NCBI GenBank assembly: GCA_030684575.1
Contig: JAUXVD010000008.1
Span: forward strand, 124,001-188,000
Source of the DNA: Nitrospirota bacterium
GTDB lineage: Bacteria; Nitrospirota; Nitrospiria; Nitrospirales; Nitrospiraceae
Direction: 5' to 3'
Length of the DNA: 64,000 bases
Shown: piece by piece, positions 14,744 through 23,140 of the stretch
Position numbering within the stretch: the first letter of the stretch is position 1
Layout of the letters: every line of letters starts with the position of its first letter
Translations under genes and position numbers: made by a program
Notes under the pieces: model-generated
The model's database searches: none
Seen by the model: the letters and a program-made list of their open reading frames with translations, nothing else
What the model was told of the DNA's origin: nothing

Positions 14744-16261
14744 TCAGCGCTGCTGAGCCGTCTGCAGGAGTTCCCGGACTTTCTCGATGAGCGTGGTAGG
14801 CAGGAAGGGCTTTGGCAGGAAGGGCATGTCGTCCTGTACCCCGTTAGCCAGAAGGGTGTCGCCTGCGTAGCCTGACATATAGAGCACCTTGGTTTCTGGC
14901 CGCATCGCATGGACACCATCGATAAACGTGGAGCTTTTCATCCGAGGCATGATGACGTCGGTAATGACGAGAGAACATTGTCCTTTGAGTATTTGCAGGC
15001 CCTGTAAGGCTTGAATCCCATCGCCTGCTGCCAGCACCTGGTAGCCCTGATCCTGCAGGACCGTCGTAATCAAACTCCTGATGCCCTCCTCATCCTCTAC
15101 CACGAGAATTGTATCTTGTGGCACGAGGGTTGGTTTTCCTGCCTGAGGCGTCTCAGTTTCGATCTCAGGCTGTCCTACACGCGGGAGGTAGACGGTAAAG
15201 CGAGAGCCTCGCCCCGGTTCACTGCTGACCTCGATATAGCCCTGGCTTTGCTTGACGATACCATACACGGTGGCGAGCCCGAGCCCAACTCCATGCTCCG
15301 GGCATTTTGTCGTGAAAAATGGTTCAAAAATGTGGGTCAATGTTTCCCTATCCATCCCGCATCCCGCATCCTGCACCATAATCTTGACGTAGGGTCCAGG
15401 TGTGGAGCCTGGGTGCGAGTTCGAGAATTGCTCGTCTAAGTCGATGTTATCCGTCTCGATATTGATGAGGCCACCGTCCGGCATCGCATCGCGGGCATTT
15501 AAGACGAGGTTCATGATCACTTGTTCGAGCTGCACGGGATCGACCAGCGCATGACCTGTCCGGGGATGGAGCACGACAACCATCTGAATCTGCTCCCCGA
15601 TCAGCCGCTGAAGAATATCTTCCAACTCGCGGATGGCTTGATTCACCGGCAATTCTTTCGGTTCGAACACTTGCCGCCTGCTAAACGTAAGCAGCTTCTT
15701 AGTCAGCGCTGCCGCCCGCAATCCGGCCTGGCTGATCATTTCTAACTCCTGACGGGCCGGGTGGGCTCCCAGTTGCTGCAGCACCCGTTGGGCATGTCCG
15801 ATCACGACCATCATCAGGTTGTTGAAATCATGTGTAATGCCGCCCGCCAATCGTCCGACCGCTTCCATCTTCTGCGATTGGTGCAGCGCTGCGGTCGTTC
15901 GTTTATGTTCAGTGATATCGACGATCGTTTCGATCACGTGGGTCTGCCCGTCGGCGGTGGAAGCTTTGGACCAATGGACGAGGAGAAACTTATCCCCAGG
16001 GAGCGTGATTTCTCTGGAAATGACGGCGCTCGAAGTCAGCGCTTCCGGCATGCGGCAGAATGAGCAGGGGGAGGGGCATCCGATAAGTTTGTCATGGCAG
16101 GAGGCTCCGGCGAGATCGCCGTACCTCTTGAGGCCTGTGTCGTTCTGGAACTGGATCTGGTGATTCGAGGGGTCGATGACCGTGACGATCACCGGTTGTG
16201 AGTTCAACAAGACCTGTGGGTCGTAGCGCGGTCGATCGGACGTCGGTGATGGAGATCCCAT
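14744..16261 (-). CDS. PAS-containing hybrid histidine kinase with C-terminal receiver
   Basis: The 505-residue protein is cytoplasmic. It contains a PAS domain (about 15-120) with cysteines C55, C62, C66 and C69; this spacing recurs in PAS domains and might bind a cofactor. Next is a phosphoacceptor region with H144 in GRLAGGITHDFNNL, then a HATPase domain (MNLVLNARDAMPDGG, DAGCGM, FEPFFTTK, GLGLATVYG). The receiver begins ILVVEDEEG and has its phosphorylated aspartate in VITDVIMPRM. All catalytic residues are present. No response regulator gene is adjacent, so signalling partners are elsewhere. It ends tail to tail with the NTF2-like gene. Confidence 0.88.
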   Translation of the reverse strand: MGSPSPTSDRPRYDPQVLLNSQPVIVTVIDPSNHQIQFQNDTGLKRYGDLAGASCHDKLIGCPSPCSFCRMPEALTSSAVISREITLPGDKFLLVHWSKASTADGQTHVIETIVDITEHKRTTAALHQSQKMEAVGRLAGGITHDFNNLMMVVIGHAQRVLQQLGAHPARQELEMISQAGLRAAALTKKLLTFSRRQVFEPKELPVNQAIRELEDILQRLIGEQIQMVVVLHPRTGHALVDPVQLEQVIMNLVLNARDAMPDGGLINIETDNIDLDEQFSNSHPGSTPGPYVKIMVQDAGCGMDRETLTHIFEPFFTTKCPEHGVGLGLATVYGIVKQSQGYIEVSSEPGRGSRFTVYLPRVGQPEIETETPQAGKPTLVPQDTILVVEDEEGIRSLITTVLQDQGYQVLAAGDGIQALQGLQILKGQCSLVITDVIMPRMKSSTFIDGVHAMRPETKVLYMSGYAGDTLLANGVQDDMPFLPKPFLPTTLIEKVRELLQTAQQR

Positions 16262-16408
16262 ACGCGCTACCTCGAAACAGGCGGTGGTGCCGGCGATCCG
16301 TGCCTCACGTCTCCACGGCCTCTCGACCTTACTACAAGTGCTGAGTGAGTCAAGAAGATCGGCGATTTCAGGAAGACGTGAGCTGAATTCGATGGAGGGA
16401 CGGTGCGG

Positions 16409-16741
16409 CTACTTGAGCAGGTGGTCTGAAATCAACGAGGCGAGTTCTGCTGGCTCGACGACACCTTCGCGGGTCAGGAGCAGCTTGCCATGTGCAAAGA
16501 GGTGCGTGGTGGGGTAGGTTTCGAAGGTATGGCTCTTTTTAATCTCTCGGCATCGGCCAGGGACATGCATCTTCGCTTTGCCGACTTTTACACCGGGGAA
16601 CTTGGCGGCGGTCTCCTCCAGGATCGGGTCGTAGGTCTTGCAGGGCTCACAGGTCGCGAGGCCGTAGGCGACGATCGCAGCGGGCGCGTCGGTGAATTCC
16701 TTATAGTTTTCGTCTCTGACGTCTTCGACTGTTCCTGCCAT
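16409..16741 (-). CDS. Thioredoxin-fold protein with CEPC motif
   Basis: The 110-residue protein has the thioredoxin layout: a first strand (AAIVAYGLAT), redox motif C31-E-P-C34, KVGKAKMHV, the cis-proline segment (TYPTTHLF) and a C-terminal helix. It probably reduces disulfides in the cytoplasm; there is no signal peptide. The start at 16741 is chosen over an upstream in-frame start because the domain begins there and a GGGGGTGG stretch precedes it. The peroxiredoxin gene upstream on the same strand is separated by a strong terminator but may be a functional partner. Confidence 0.8.
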   Translation of the reverse strand: MAGTVEDVRDENYKEFTDAPAAIVAYGLATCEPCKTYDPILEETAAKFPGVKVGKAKMHVPGRCREIKKSHTFETYPTTHLFAHGKLLLTREGVVEPAELASLISDHLLK

Positions 16742-16755
16742 GAGTCCACCCCCGT

Positions 16756-16801
16756 CTGAAAAAAACAAAAGGGGAGGCCACTACGAAGCGCCTCCCCTTT
16801 T
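16756..16801 (-). terminator. Strong rho-independent terminator downstream of the peroxiredoxin gene
   Basis: On the minus strand, AAAAGGGGAGGC and its complement GCCTCCCCTTTT (outer positions 16767 and 16801) form a 12-bp stem with an 11-base loop, followed by GTTTTTTTCAG. It starts about 10 bp after the peroxiredoxin stop. Confidence 0.9.
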
Positions 16802-16811
16802 GCGAAGGAAA

Positions 16812-17282
16812 CTAGCTCAGCTTCGCGAGGGCCGCGAGGATGTCCTTGTCTTCTCGCGCCACTTTGATCTCCTGCACCTTCGCGTAGGCGACCTTACCGT
16901 TCTTGTCGACGATGACGGTTGCACGCTTTGAGCAGTTCAATGGCTCAAAGTAGAGACCATAGGCCTTCGCCGTGGTCCGGTGCACGTCCGACAAGAGACG
17001 GTGCTTGAGGTCCATGGAATCAGCCCAGGCCTTGTGCGAAAAGAAGCTGTCGCAGCTGACGCCGAACAATTCTGCGTTGGCCGATTGGAACTTGGGGAAG
17101 TCGTCGGTTAGACACTTGTTCTCGCCCTGACAGACCGGGCTCCAATCTAGAGGATAGAAGCAGAGCACGACATTCTTCTTGCCGCGGTAGTCGCTCAGCT
17201 TCACGTCCTTCTGGTCCTGATCCTTCAAGTCAAAATCCGGTGCGGTATCGCCAACCTTAATTTCTGCTGCTACGTCGCTCAT
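16812..17282 (-). CDS. Peroxiredoxin of the AhpC/TSA superfamily
   Basis: The 156-residue protein has the peroxiredoxin active site P44-x3-S48-x2-C51 ([13 protein letters not shown]). C51 is the peroxidatic cysteine, with a further cysteine, C57, close by that could act in resolution. [19 protein letters not shown] opens the domain, and [13 protein letters not shown] and [11 protein letters not shown] follow in order. It reduces peroxides, probably with thioredoxin; the thioredoxin-like gene just downstream is a candidate donor. AAGGAGG lies seven bases before the ATG at 17282. An upstream in-frame start exists but lacks a ribosome site. Confidence 0.88.
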   Translation of the reverse strand: MSDVAAEIKVGDTAPDFDLKDQDQKDVKLSDYRGKKNVVLCFYPLDWSPVCQGENKCLTDDFPKFQSANAELFGVSCDSFFSHKAWADSMDLKHRLLSDVHRTTAKAYGLYFEPLNCSKRATVIVDKNGKVAYAKVQEIKVAREDKDILAALAKLS

Positions 17283-17426
17283 CTGGATGCCTCCTTCACT
17301 GGGTTTAGTCCGGTCTCTGACACATTCGTCTGTATTTTTGTACCGTGCGGATTGAAACCTTGTCAACGGTCCTGAAGGCCTATGGCTGGCCCTGGAGACA
17401 TATAAGTACTCGATATAACAGGAAAG

Positions 17427-18182
17427 CTATGACGAAGTTCTGATTTCTCGAAAGCTGAGCATACGACCGGATGGTGCAGCGGTGCGGTGATTGGTAATCT
17501 CGATATTCTGACCCGATGGTCCTACACGGATGCGACTTCCGACTTTGGGAGACTGTCCGGCCCTGGTCAATTCATCTGCCGTTTCACGGAGAAGGTCGCG
17601 GATAGGCTGGTCCGGAAGCCCGGGGGAGAGAAACATTTCAAGTTCATCCACTCCGAACTTACTGAGACCGAGGGTATAACACCGGCTCCGATGGCTCGGC
17701 TCATGGTCTTCCTGCAAGATCGGGATGTGATCGCTCACGTCGAAGTGGGTGAGGGGACGATTCTGCCAGTCAGACGGGTTCACATACTGGTTCGTGGTGA
17801 TGTCATGGGCCGTGCCTTGCGTGAGGAGTGTGAGACCCCTGGCCAGTCTCGCGGCAAAGAGAATCATGTCCGGCATGTCTCGCGGGGATGCGAGAGAGGG
17901 CGCAACCGCTCCCATCACGTCGTGTTCCCAGGCCAACTGCTTCATCACGTCGGCCACGTGGCTCATCGGCAGTGGCATTACGACATGGGCCGACCAAGGG
18001 CCGTGAGTCGCATTCCAGGATTCTGCTGACCCCGCTTCATGGCGAATGGTCAGCGGCCCACCATATTCCCGATCGTACCAGATCTTCAGTTCGTCGGTGG
18101 CTGGGGCCGTTCCCCGATAACCGATGAAGTAGAGCGGAGGGCGTCTGGCAGAGGGCTTGGGCGTTTTCTTTCGGATTCTCAT
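17427..18182 (-). CDS. Conserved hypothetical protein downstream of typA
   Basis: I do not recognise this 251-residue protein. After a basic N terminus (MRIRKKTPKPSARRPP) it appears to be one soluble alpha/beta domain containing WSAHVVMPLPMSHVADVM, DMPDMILFAARLARGLTLLT and KFGVDELEMFLSPG. No signal peptide, membrane segment or known catalytic motif is seen. The ATG at 18182 lies 13 bases after the typA stop codon, so the gene is very likely cotranscribed with typA. Confidence 0.65.
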   Translation of the reverse strand: MRIRKKTPKPSARRPPLYFIGYRGTAPATDELKIWYDREYGGPLTIRHEAGSAESWNATHGPWSAHVVMPLPMSHVADVMKQLAWEHDVMGAVAPSLASPRDMPDMILFAARLARGLTLLTQGTAHDITTNQYVNPSDWQNRPLTHFDVSDHIPILQEDHEPSHRSRCYTLGLSKFGVDELEMFLSPGLPDQPIRDLLRETADELTRAGQSPKVGSRIRVGPSGQNIEITNHRTAAPSGRMLSFREIRTSS

Positions 18183-18195
18183 TGTGGCGCTGCGG

Positions 18196-20082
18196 CTATT
18201 TGCTGGACTTCTTGGCCCTGCGGCGCTCATCCGAGTTGAGGATCTTTTTGCGAATACGCAGGCTCTTCGGCGTCACCTCAATCAGTTCGTCCGGGCCGAT
18301 ATATTCGAGTGCGAACTCCAAGCCCATTTCCCGAGGCGGCGTGAGGACCAAGGCTTCATCGGTACCAGACGCCCGCATGTTGGAGAGCTGTTTTTCTTTG
18401 CAGACGTTCACGTCCATGTCTTCGTCCCGACTGTTCTCGCCGACGACCATTCCGCGATAGACATCCACGACAGGGCCGATGAACATGGTCCCTCGGTCTT
18501 GGGTCATGAAGATGGCATACCCTGAGCTTGTGCCGTCTTCGCAGGCGACAAGCGATCCATGTGTCGCGACCGCGAGGTCGCGCTGTTCCAGCGGTTCGTA
18601 GGCGACAAAGACATGGTGCATGATAATGGTGCCGCGCGTCTTGGCGACCAGGAGATTTTTGAGACCCATGATGCCACGGGTGGGAATGTGGTATTCCAGA
18701 TGCATTTCGCTTGTCCCGACGTCGGAGTGGATGAGCCGCATGTGGCGTAACTCGCCACGGCGTTTGCCCAGCTCTTCGATCACGGCGCCTTGATACGTTT
18801 CCGGCACCTGGATCGTCAGTTCCTCATAGGGTTCGAGGACTTTATCCCCGTCTCGATGGACGATGACTTCCGGTTGCGAGACTTGCAGCTCGTAGCCTTC
18901 CCGTCGCATCGCTTCGATCAGGACGCCGAGATGCAGTTCGCCGCGGCCTGCCACGAGGAACTTATCCGCACTATCCGTTTCCTGGACGCGCAAGGACACG
19001 TTGGTTTCGAGTTCTTTGAAGAGCCGATCGCGCAAGTGCCGCGAGGTCAGGTACTTCCCCTCCCGTCCGGCGAACGGGCTATTGTTCACGGAAAAGGTCA
19101 TTTGGACGGTTGGTTCGTCGACCGTCACGCGAGTCAATGCGACGGGGTTCTCTGCGTCGGCAATGGTATCGCCGATGCTTACTTCGTCCAGACCTGCCAC
19201 TGCGACGATTTCTCCCGCTTCGGCTCGTTCGACATCCGTCCGGTCAAGGCCGGAGTAGACCGCGAGGTCGGACACTTTTCCGGGGAACTTGGCGCCATCT
19301 TTGCCGAGTACGACCACATTCTGTCGGCGGGCGATCGAGCCGGATTGAATCTTTCCCACTCCCATTTTGCCTTTGTAGAGGTCCTGGATCAGGGAAAGAA
19401 TCAGGATCTGCAATGGCGCCTCGGCGTTGATCGCCGGTGCGGGAATCTTCTCCAGGACGGTGTCGAGGAGGGGAGAAATGTCCGTGCCGGGTTTCGCGAG
19501 GTCGTTGGTTGCCGTGCCCTTGATCGCGGCGGTGTAGACAATGGGGAAATCCAGCTGATCGTCGGTTGCACCGAGGTGGACAAACAAGTCGAAGGTCCGA
19601 TTCACCACATCGTCGATGACGGCATCCGGGCGATCGATCTTGTTGATGACGACGATGGCTTTATGTCCAAGCGCGAGCGCTTTCCGCAATACGAAGGTCG
19701 TTTGCGGCATGGGGCCTTCTTTGGCGTCGATCAAGATAAGGACGCCGTCCACCATGCGCAGGGTCCGCTCGACTTCACCGCCGAAGTCGGCATGGCCCGG
19801 GGTGTCGACGATATTGATTTTTACGCCCTTGTAAATGACGCTGGCGTTTTTGGCCCGGATGGTGATCCCGCGTTCACGCTCCTGGTCCATCGAGTCCATG
19901 ATCCGTTCGCCCATGTCGTCGATCTTGCGATGGACATGGGTCTGTCGGAGCACGGCGTCAACGAGGGTTGTTTTGCCATGGTCAACGTGAGCGATAATGG
20001 CGATATTTCGAATGTCGCTTCGGCGCCCCATGGGGGCGATCTGATCTGCGACGGGAGACTCTGTTGGGGCTGTCTGATCCAT
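18196..20082 (-). CDS. typA: Translational GTPase TypA/BipA
   Basis: The 628-residue protein has the GTPase motifs AHVDHGKTTLVDAVL (G1), RGITI (G2), DTPGHADFGGEVER (G3), NKIDRPDA (G4) and a serine/alanine G5 region, followed by the EF-G-like domains II and III and the BipA-specific C-terminal domain (PTRGIMGLKN, RGTIIMHHVF, GIPVEN-like region). TypA binds 70S ribosomes and assists 50S assembly and growth under stress. The start at 20082 is tentative; MGRRSDIRN at 20031 would give a 611-residue protein closer to the usual length, and neither has an ideal ribosome site. A hairpin with a U-tract lies in the leader. Confidence 0.93.
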   Translation of the reverse strand: MDQTAPTESPVADQIAPMGRRSDIRNIAIIAHVDHGKTTLVDAVLRQTHVHRKIDDMGERIMDSMDQERERGITIRAKNASVIYKGVKINIVDTPGHADFGGEVERTLRMVDGVLILIDAKEGPMPQTTFVLRKALALGHKAIVVINKIDRPDAVIDDVVNRTFDLFVHLGATDDQLDFPIVYTAAIKGTATNDLAKPGTDISPLLDTVLEKIPAPAINAEAPLQILILSLIQDLYKGKMGVGKIQSGSIARRQNVVVLGKDGAKFPGKVSDLAVYSGLDRTDVERAEAGEIVAVAGLDEVSIGDTIADAENPVALTRVTVDEPTVQMTFSVNNSPFAGREGKYLTSRHLRDRLFKELETNVSLRVQETDSADKFLVAGRGELHLGVLIEAMRREGYELQVSQPEVIVHRDGDKVLEPYEELTIQVPETYQGAVIEELGKRRGELRHMRLIHSDVGTSEMHLEYHIPTRGIMGLKNLLVAKTRGTIIMHHVFVAYEPLEQRDLAVATHGSLVACEDGTSSGYAIFMTQDRGTMFIGPVVDVYRGMVVGENSRDEDMDVNVCKEKQLSNMRASGTDEALVLTPPREMGLEFALEYIGPDELIEVTPKSLRIRKKILNSDERRRAKKSSK

Positions 20083-20101
20083 AGATATTGCTGCATGCTC
20101 C

Positions 20102-20130
20102 AAAAAAAAGCGCCCGGGAATCCAGGCGCC
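20102..20130 (-). terminator. Terminator-like hairpin in the typA leader (possible attenuator)
   Basis: Read on the minus strand, GCGCCTGG and CCGGGCGC form an 8-bp stem (one G-U pair) around ATTC, and eight T residues follow directly. The T-tract ends 20 bases before the typA start codon, so the structure lies downstream of the typA promoter rather than at the end of a gene. It is positioned to stop transcription at the very start of the mRNA or to protect its 5' end. Confidence 0.6.
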
Positions 20131-20137
20131 GTGGGAC

Positions 20138-20167
20138 AGTATACCCGAAGCATGCTGTCCGGTACAA
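20138..20167 (-). promoter_or_regulatory. Probable sigma-70 promoter of typA
   Basis: On the minus strand, TTGTAC (20162-20167) is separated by 18 bp from TATACT (20138-20143), a five-of-six match to the -10 consensus. Transcription would start near 20131, at the foot of the leader hairpin. Confidence 0.5.
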
Positions 20168-20302
20168 GCGATGCAGGGCAGAAGATGCCTGGGAGTGGTG
20201 GGGGGCCGTCGCAGGCTTGAGTTTTGAGGGGCCCCACGGTATGGTGACTTCGGCCTCCTTCCCAGGGAGGCGAGTGCTTCCACAAGATAACCCCGCGTAA
20301 TT

Positions 20303-22690
20303 ATGATGGATCGTCAGGTTCCTCGTCAGTATGAGCCCCGCCACCAAGCACCCCGTCGGTCCTGGAGGTGGTGGCAGATCGGACTTCTCAGCTTAGGGGC
20401 GGTGGCCTTGATGGGAGGCTTAGCCGTCGGCGGTTTCGTGTGGCACCTCGCGAATGACCTTCCCCCATTGGATCAGCTGGAGACCTATCAGCCGAGCCTG
20501 GTCACGCAGGTCTATTCGAGCGACCAGCAGCGCATCGGTCAATTTTTCATTGAGCGTCGTATCCAGACCCCTCTGGCGGGAATTCCAGAAGGGTTTCGGC
20601 ATGCGGTCATCGCCGTTGAGGATGTCCGGTTCTTTGAACATCCGGGACTCGACTACATCGGCATGCTCCGTGCGGCCTGGACGAATCTCCGACGAGGAGG
20701 CAAGGTCGAGGGGGCCAGCACGATTACCCAGCAGTTGGCGCGCTCCCTGTTTCTTTCATCCGAGCGTACCTTTGATCGCAAAGTTCGCGAGTTGATTCTG
20801 GCGTACAAGATGGAACTAGTCCTGACGAAGGATAAAATTCTTGAACTCTATTTGAATCAAATTTACTTCGGGCAAGGCGCTTACGGGATCGCTTCGGCAT
20901 CCCAAACGTATTTCGGGAAAGATCTCTCCGCTCTCACGATTGCGGAGGCAGCTTTTCTGGCTGGCCTCCCGAAATCTCCGAACAATTATTCACCGTTCAA
21001 AGCCTATGACCGAGCAAAGAAGCGACAAGAACATGTATTGGCGCGGATGGAAGAGGCCGGGTTCCTCACCGCAGCAGAACGTGAAGCGGCGGTGGCCGAC
21101 ATGCTCAATTTCAGACGTCCTGGCGGTGAACAGGCGGCCCCCTACTTTGTGGAATATGTCAGGCAGATGTTGATCGCCAAGTACGGTGAGACGCTGGTGT
21201 ATAAGGGCGGGCTAAAAGTCTTTACGACCTTGAACCTGGAGATGCAGAAAGCTGCGGAAGTGGCGTTTGCGGCCGGTTTACGCGAACTGGATAAGCGGCA
21301 GGGGTGGCGAGGCCCGCTTCGAACGGTGGACGTGGATGCGCCGGTTACACCCGCCGCGGCTGCGACTGCTGGGCAGATTCTCAAGGCAGGGGACTACCGG
21401 GAGGGGTTCGTCACGAAAGTGGCGAAGGATCATTTTGTAGTGCAGGTCGGATCAACGGTAGCGAGGCTTCTGTTCGACGATATGGCCTGGGCGAAGCGCC
21501 GTCTGACTGGACCGGATACGGCGAAAGATGTGGTCGCCAACCCAAACCTCAAGCAGGCACTGAAGCCCGGCGACGTCATCGAGGTGATGGTGAAGAAGTT
21601 GGAGCGGGACCTCGTATACGTCCAGCTTGAGCAGACACCCCTGGTCGAGGGAGGGTTGATTGCTCTTGATCCGGCGAAGGGTGCCATTCGGGTCATGGTT
21701 GGTGGGTACGATTTCGGGCGCAGTGAATATAATCGGGCCGTCCAGGCCCATCGTCAGCCGGGGTCGGCTTTCAAGCCGATTATCTATGCCGCGGCTCTGA
21801 ATCACGGGATGAGCCCTGCGTCGGTCATTCTCGATGCCCCGGTTGTCTACGAGCAGGAGCTGGAGGAGAAAACGTGGAAGCCTGAGAATTACGGGAAGAG
21901 GTTCCATGGCATGGTGAGTTTGCGGGATGCGCTGGCCCATTCCTACAATCTCGCGACGGTCCGGTTGTTGGACAAGGTGGGGATCAGGAACGTCATCGAG
22001 TTTGCCAAAACGGTTGGAATTACCAGTCCGCTAGCCGCAGATTTGTCGCTCGGATTAGGATCGTCTTCTGTGGGGCTCATGGAACTGACTTCTGTGTATG
22101 CGGTGCTACTCAATGAGGGAAACCGGCAGGAGCCGTACGCGATCGTGTCGGTGGAGGATAGTGCGGGAAAGGTGCTTGAGTTGGCAGAGTCGCAAGCCCT
22201 GACGGTGATCTCTAAAGAAACCGCCTACGGGATCACCAACATGATGGAAGATGTGATTCAGAAGGGGACAGGACAAGCCGCCAAAAGCATCGGTCGGCCG
22301 GTTGCAGGAAAGACCGGAACGACCAACGACTTCGTCAATGCGTGGTTCATCGGCGGTGCGCCGAATTTAGTGACGGGCGTGTATGTGGGTTTCGACGATC
22401 GCCGTTCGCTCGGCGAGACAGAATCGGGGGCGCATGCCGCGCTGCCCATTTGGATCAATTTCATGAAGGAGGCGCTGAAGCCGCTACCAGTGGCGTTCTT
22501 CAGCATTCCGGAAGGCGTGACCTTCGTGAACGTCGATCCAGCGACGGGATTACTCGATGGCGAGCAGGAGGGACAGACCGGTAGGGTCGATATCTTTATT
22601 AAGGGTAGTGAGCCAACCCAAGCGCCTCAGCGCCGACCGGACCCGATTGATTTCTATAGGTTGGATCAAGTTCCCGAAGGGACTCTGTAG
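20303..22690 (+). CDS. mrcA: Class A penicillin-binding protein 1A (glycosyltransferase and transpeptidase)
   Basis: The 795-residue protein has a short cytoplasmic tail, one membrane helix (about 25-48), a GT51 glycosyltransferase domain with the catalytic motif E106-D107-VRFFEHPG and GASTITQQLARSLFL, and a transpeptidase domain. The active serine is in GSAFKP near residue 488, with HSYN near 547 and KTGTTNDF near 670. It polymerises and cross-links peptidoglycan in the periplasm. It is divergent from typA. Its TAG stop lies within the left terminal repeat of the MITE-like element that follows, so the last residues of the gene may have been altered by that insertion. Confidence 0.93.
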   Translation: MMDRQVPRQYEPRHQAPRRSWRWWQIGLLSLGAVALMGGLAVGGFVWHLANDLPPLDQLETYQPSLVTQVYSSDQQRIGQFFIERRIQTPLAGIPEGFRHAVIAVEDVRFFEHPGLDYIGMLRAAWTNLRRGGKVEGASTITQQLARSLFLSSERTFDRKVRELILAYKMELVLTKDKILELYLNQIYFGQGAYGIASASQTYFGKDLSALTIAEAAFLAGLPKSPNNYSPFKAYDRAKKRQEHVLARMEEAGFLTAAEREAAVADMLNFRRPGGEQAAPYFVEYVRQMLIAKYGETLVYKGGLKVFTTLNLEMQKAAEVAFAAGLRELDKRQGWRGPLRTVDVDAPVTPAAAATAGQILKAGDYREGFVTKVAKDHFVVQVGSTVARLLFDDMAWAKRRLTGPDTAKDVVANPNLKQALKPGDVIEVMVKKLERDLVYVQLEQTPLVEGGLIALDPAKGAIRVMVGGYDFGRSEYNRAVQAHRQPGSAFKPIIYAAALNHGMSPASVILDAPVVYEQELEEKTWKPENYGKRFHGMVSLRDALAHSYNLATVRLLDKVGIRNVIEFAKTVGITSPLAADLSLGLGSSSVGLMELTSVYAVLLNEGNRQEPYAIVSVEDSAGKVLELAESQALTVISKETAYGITNMMEDVIQKGTGQAAKSIGRPVAGKTGTTNDFVNAWFIGGAPNLVTGVYVGFDDRRSLGETESGAHAALPIWINFMKEALKPLPVAFFSIPEGVTFVNVDPATGLLDGEQEGQTGRVDIFIKGSEPTQAPQRRPDPIDFYRLDQVPEGTL

Positions 22691-22818
22691 CAGACTGCTG
22701 AAAAAGCCCGCCAGCTTCGCTCTCGCATCGTTCAGATCCTCAACGTACCCCTAGAGGGTACGCCTCCGGTCTTCACTCGCTGCGGCCTTGTCGGACGGTC
22801 TTTTTGAGCAGCCTGCTA
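22688..22818. mobile_element. 131-bp MITE-like element with terminal inverted repeats
   Basis: The left end TAGCAGACTGCTGAAAAAG and the inverted right end TAGCAGGCTGCTCAAAAAG, extended by a further CCG/CCG block, agree at about 22 of 26 positions. An inner palindrome (GTACCC and GGGTAC, 22739-22761 region) lies between them. There is no coding capacity. Similar TGAGCAGTCTGC-ended repeats occur in many copies in some bacterial genomes; that this one is a multi-copy family is an inference, as only one copy is in the window. It separates PBP1A from the convergent iscX gene. Confidence 0.7.
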
Positions 22819-22848
22819 GATTGTAAAGTCTTTGGGTTCTTCAATGGA

Positions 22849-23061
22849 TCAGGACTTCGAGTCCTGATATTCTTCGTGCCAGGCCATCTGAATCGCTTCC
22901 AGAATTTTCTCGTTCGACTTCTTGGGATCATCCTTGAAGTCCGGGAGCGCGACGATCCAGGCATGCATGTCGGTGAAGCGAATGGTGAGCGGGTCCGATT
23001 CCGGATGTTCTTCTACCAGACGAATCGCGATATCTTCAGTGTTGTTCCACTTCAAATCCAT
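22849..23061 (-). CDS. iscX: Fe-S assembly protein IscX
   Basis: The 70-residue acidic protein matches IscX/YfhJ along its length: MDLKWNNTEDIAIRL, then DPLTIRFTDMHAWI, LPDFKDDPKKSNEKILEAI and a terminal acidic helix (WHEEYQD). IscX binds IscS and iron and tunes the rate of cluster assembly. It is the last gene of the isc operon, 79 bp downstream of hscA. Confidence 0.93.
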   Translation of the reverse strand: MDLKWNNTEDIAIRLVEEHPESDPLTIRFTDMHAWIVALPDFKDDPKKSNEKILEAIQMAWHEEYQDSKS

Positions 23062-23140
23062 AGACTTCTCCTGGCGAAAGGCCAGCGGCCATTGACTAGA
23101 GGGCTGAATCTCTCGCCTCTTGCCCCTGGCCTCGTGCCTG

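Noticed and set aside
18790-20220. 476-residue plus-strand open frame
   Set aside because: It is the antisense shadow of typA, whose minus-strand product is an unmistakable GTPase.
22739-22761. GTACCC/GGGTAC palindrome as an operator
   Set aside because: It lies inside the MITE-like element and is better explained as part of that repeat.
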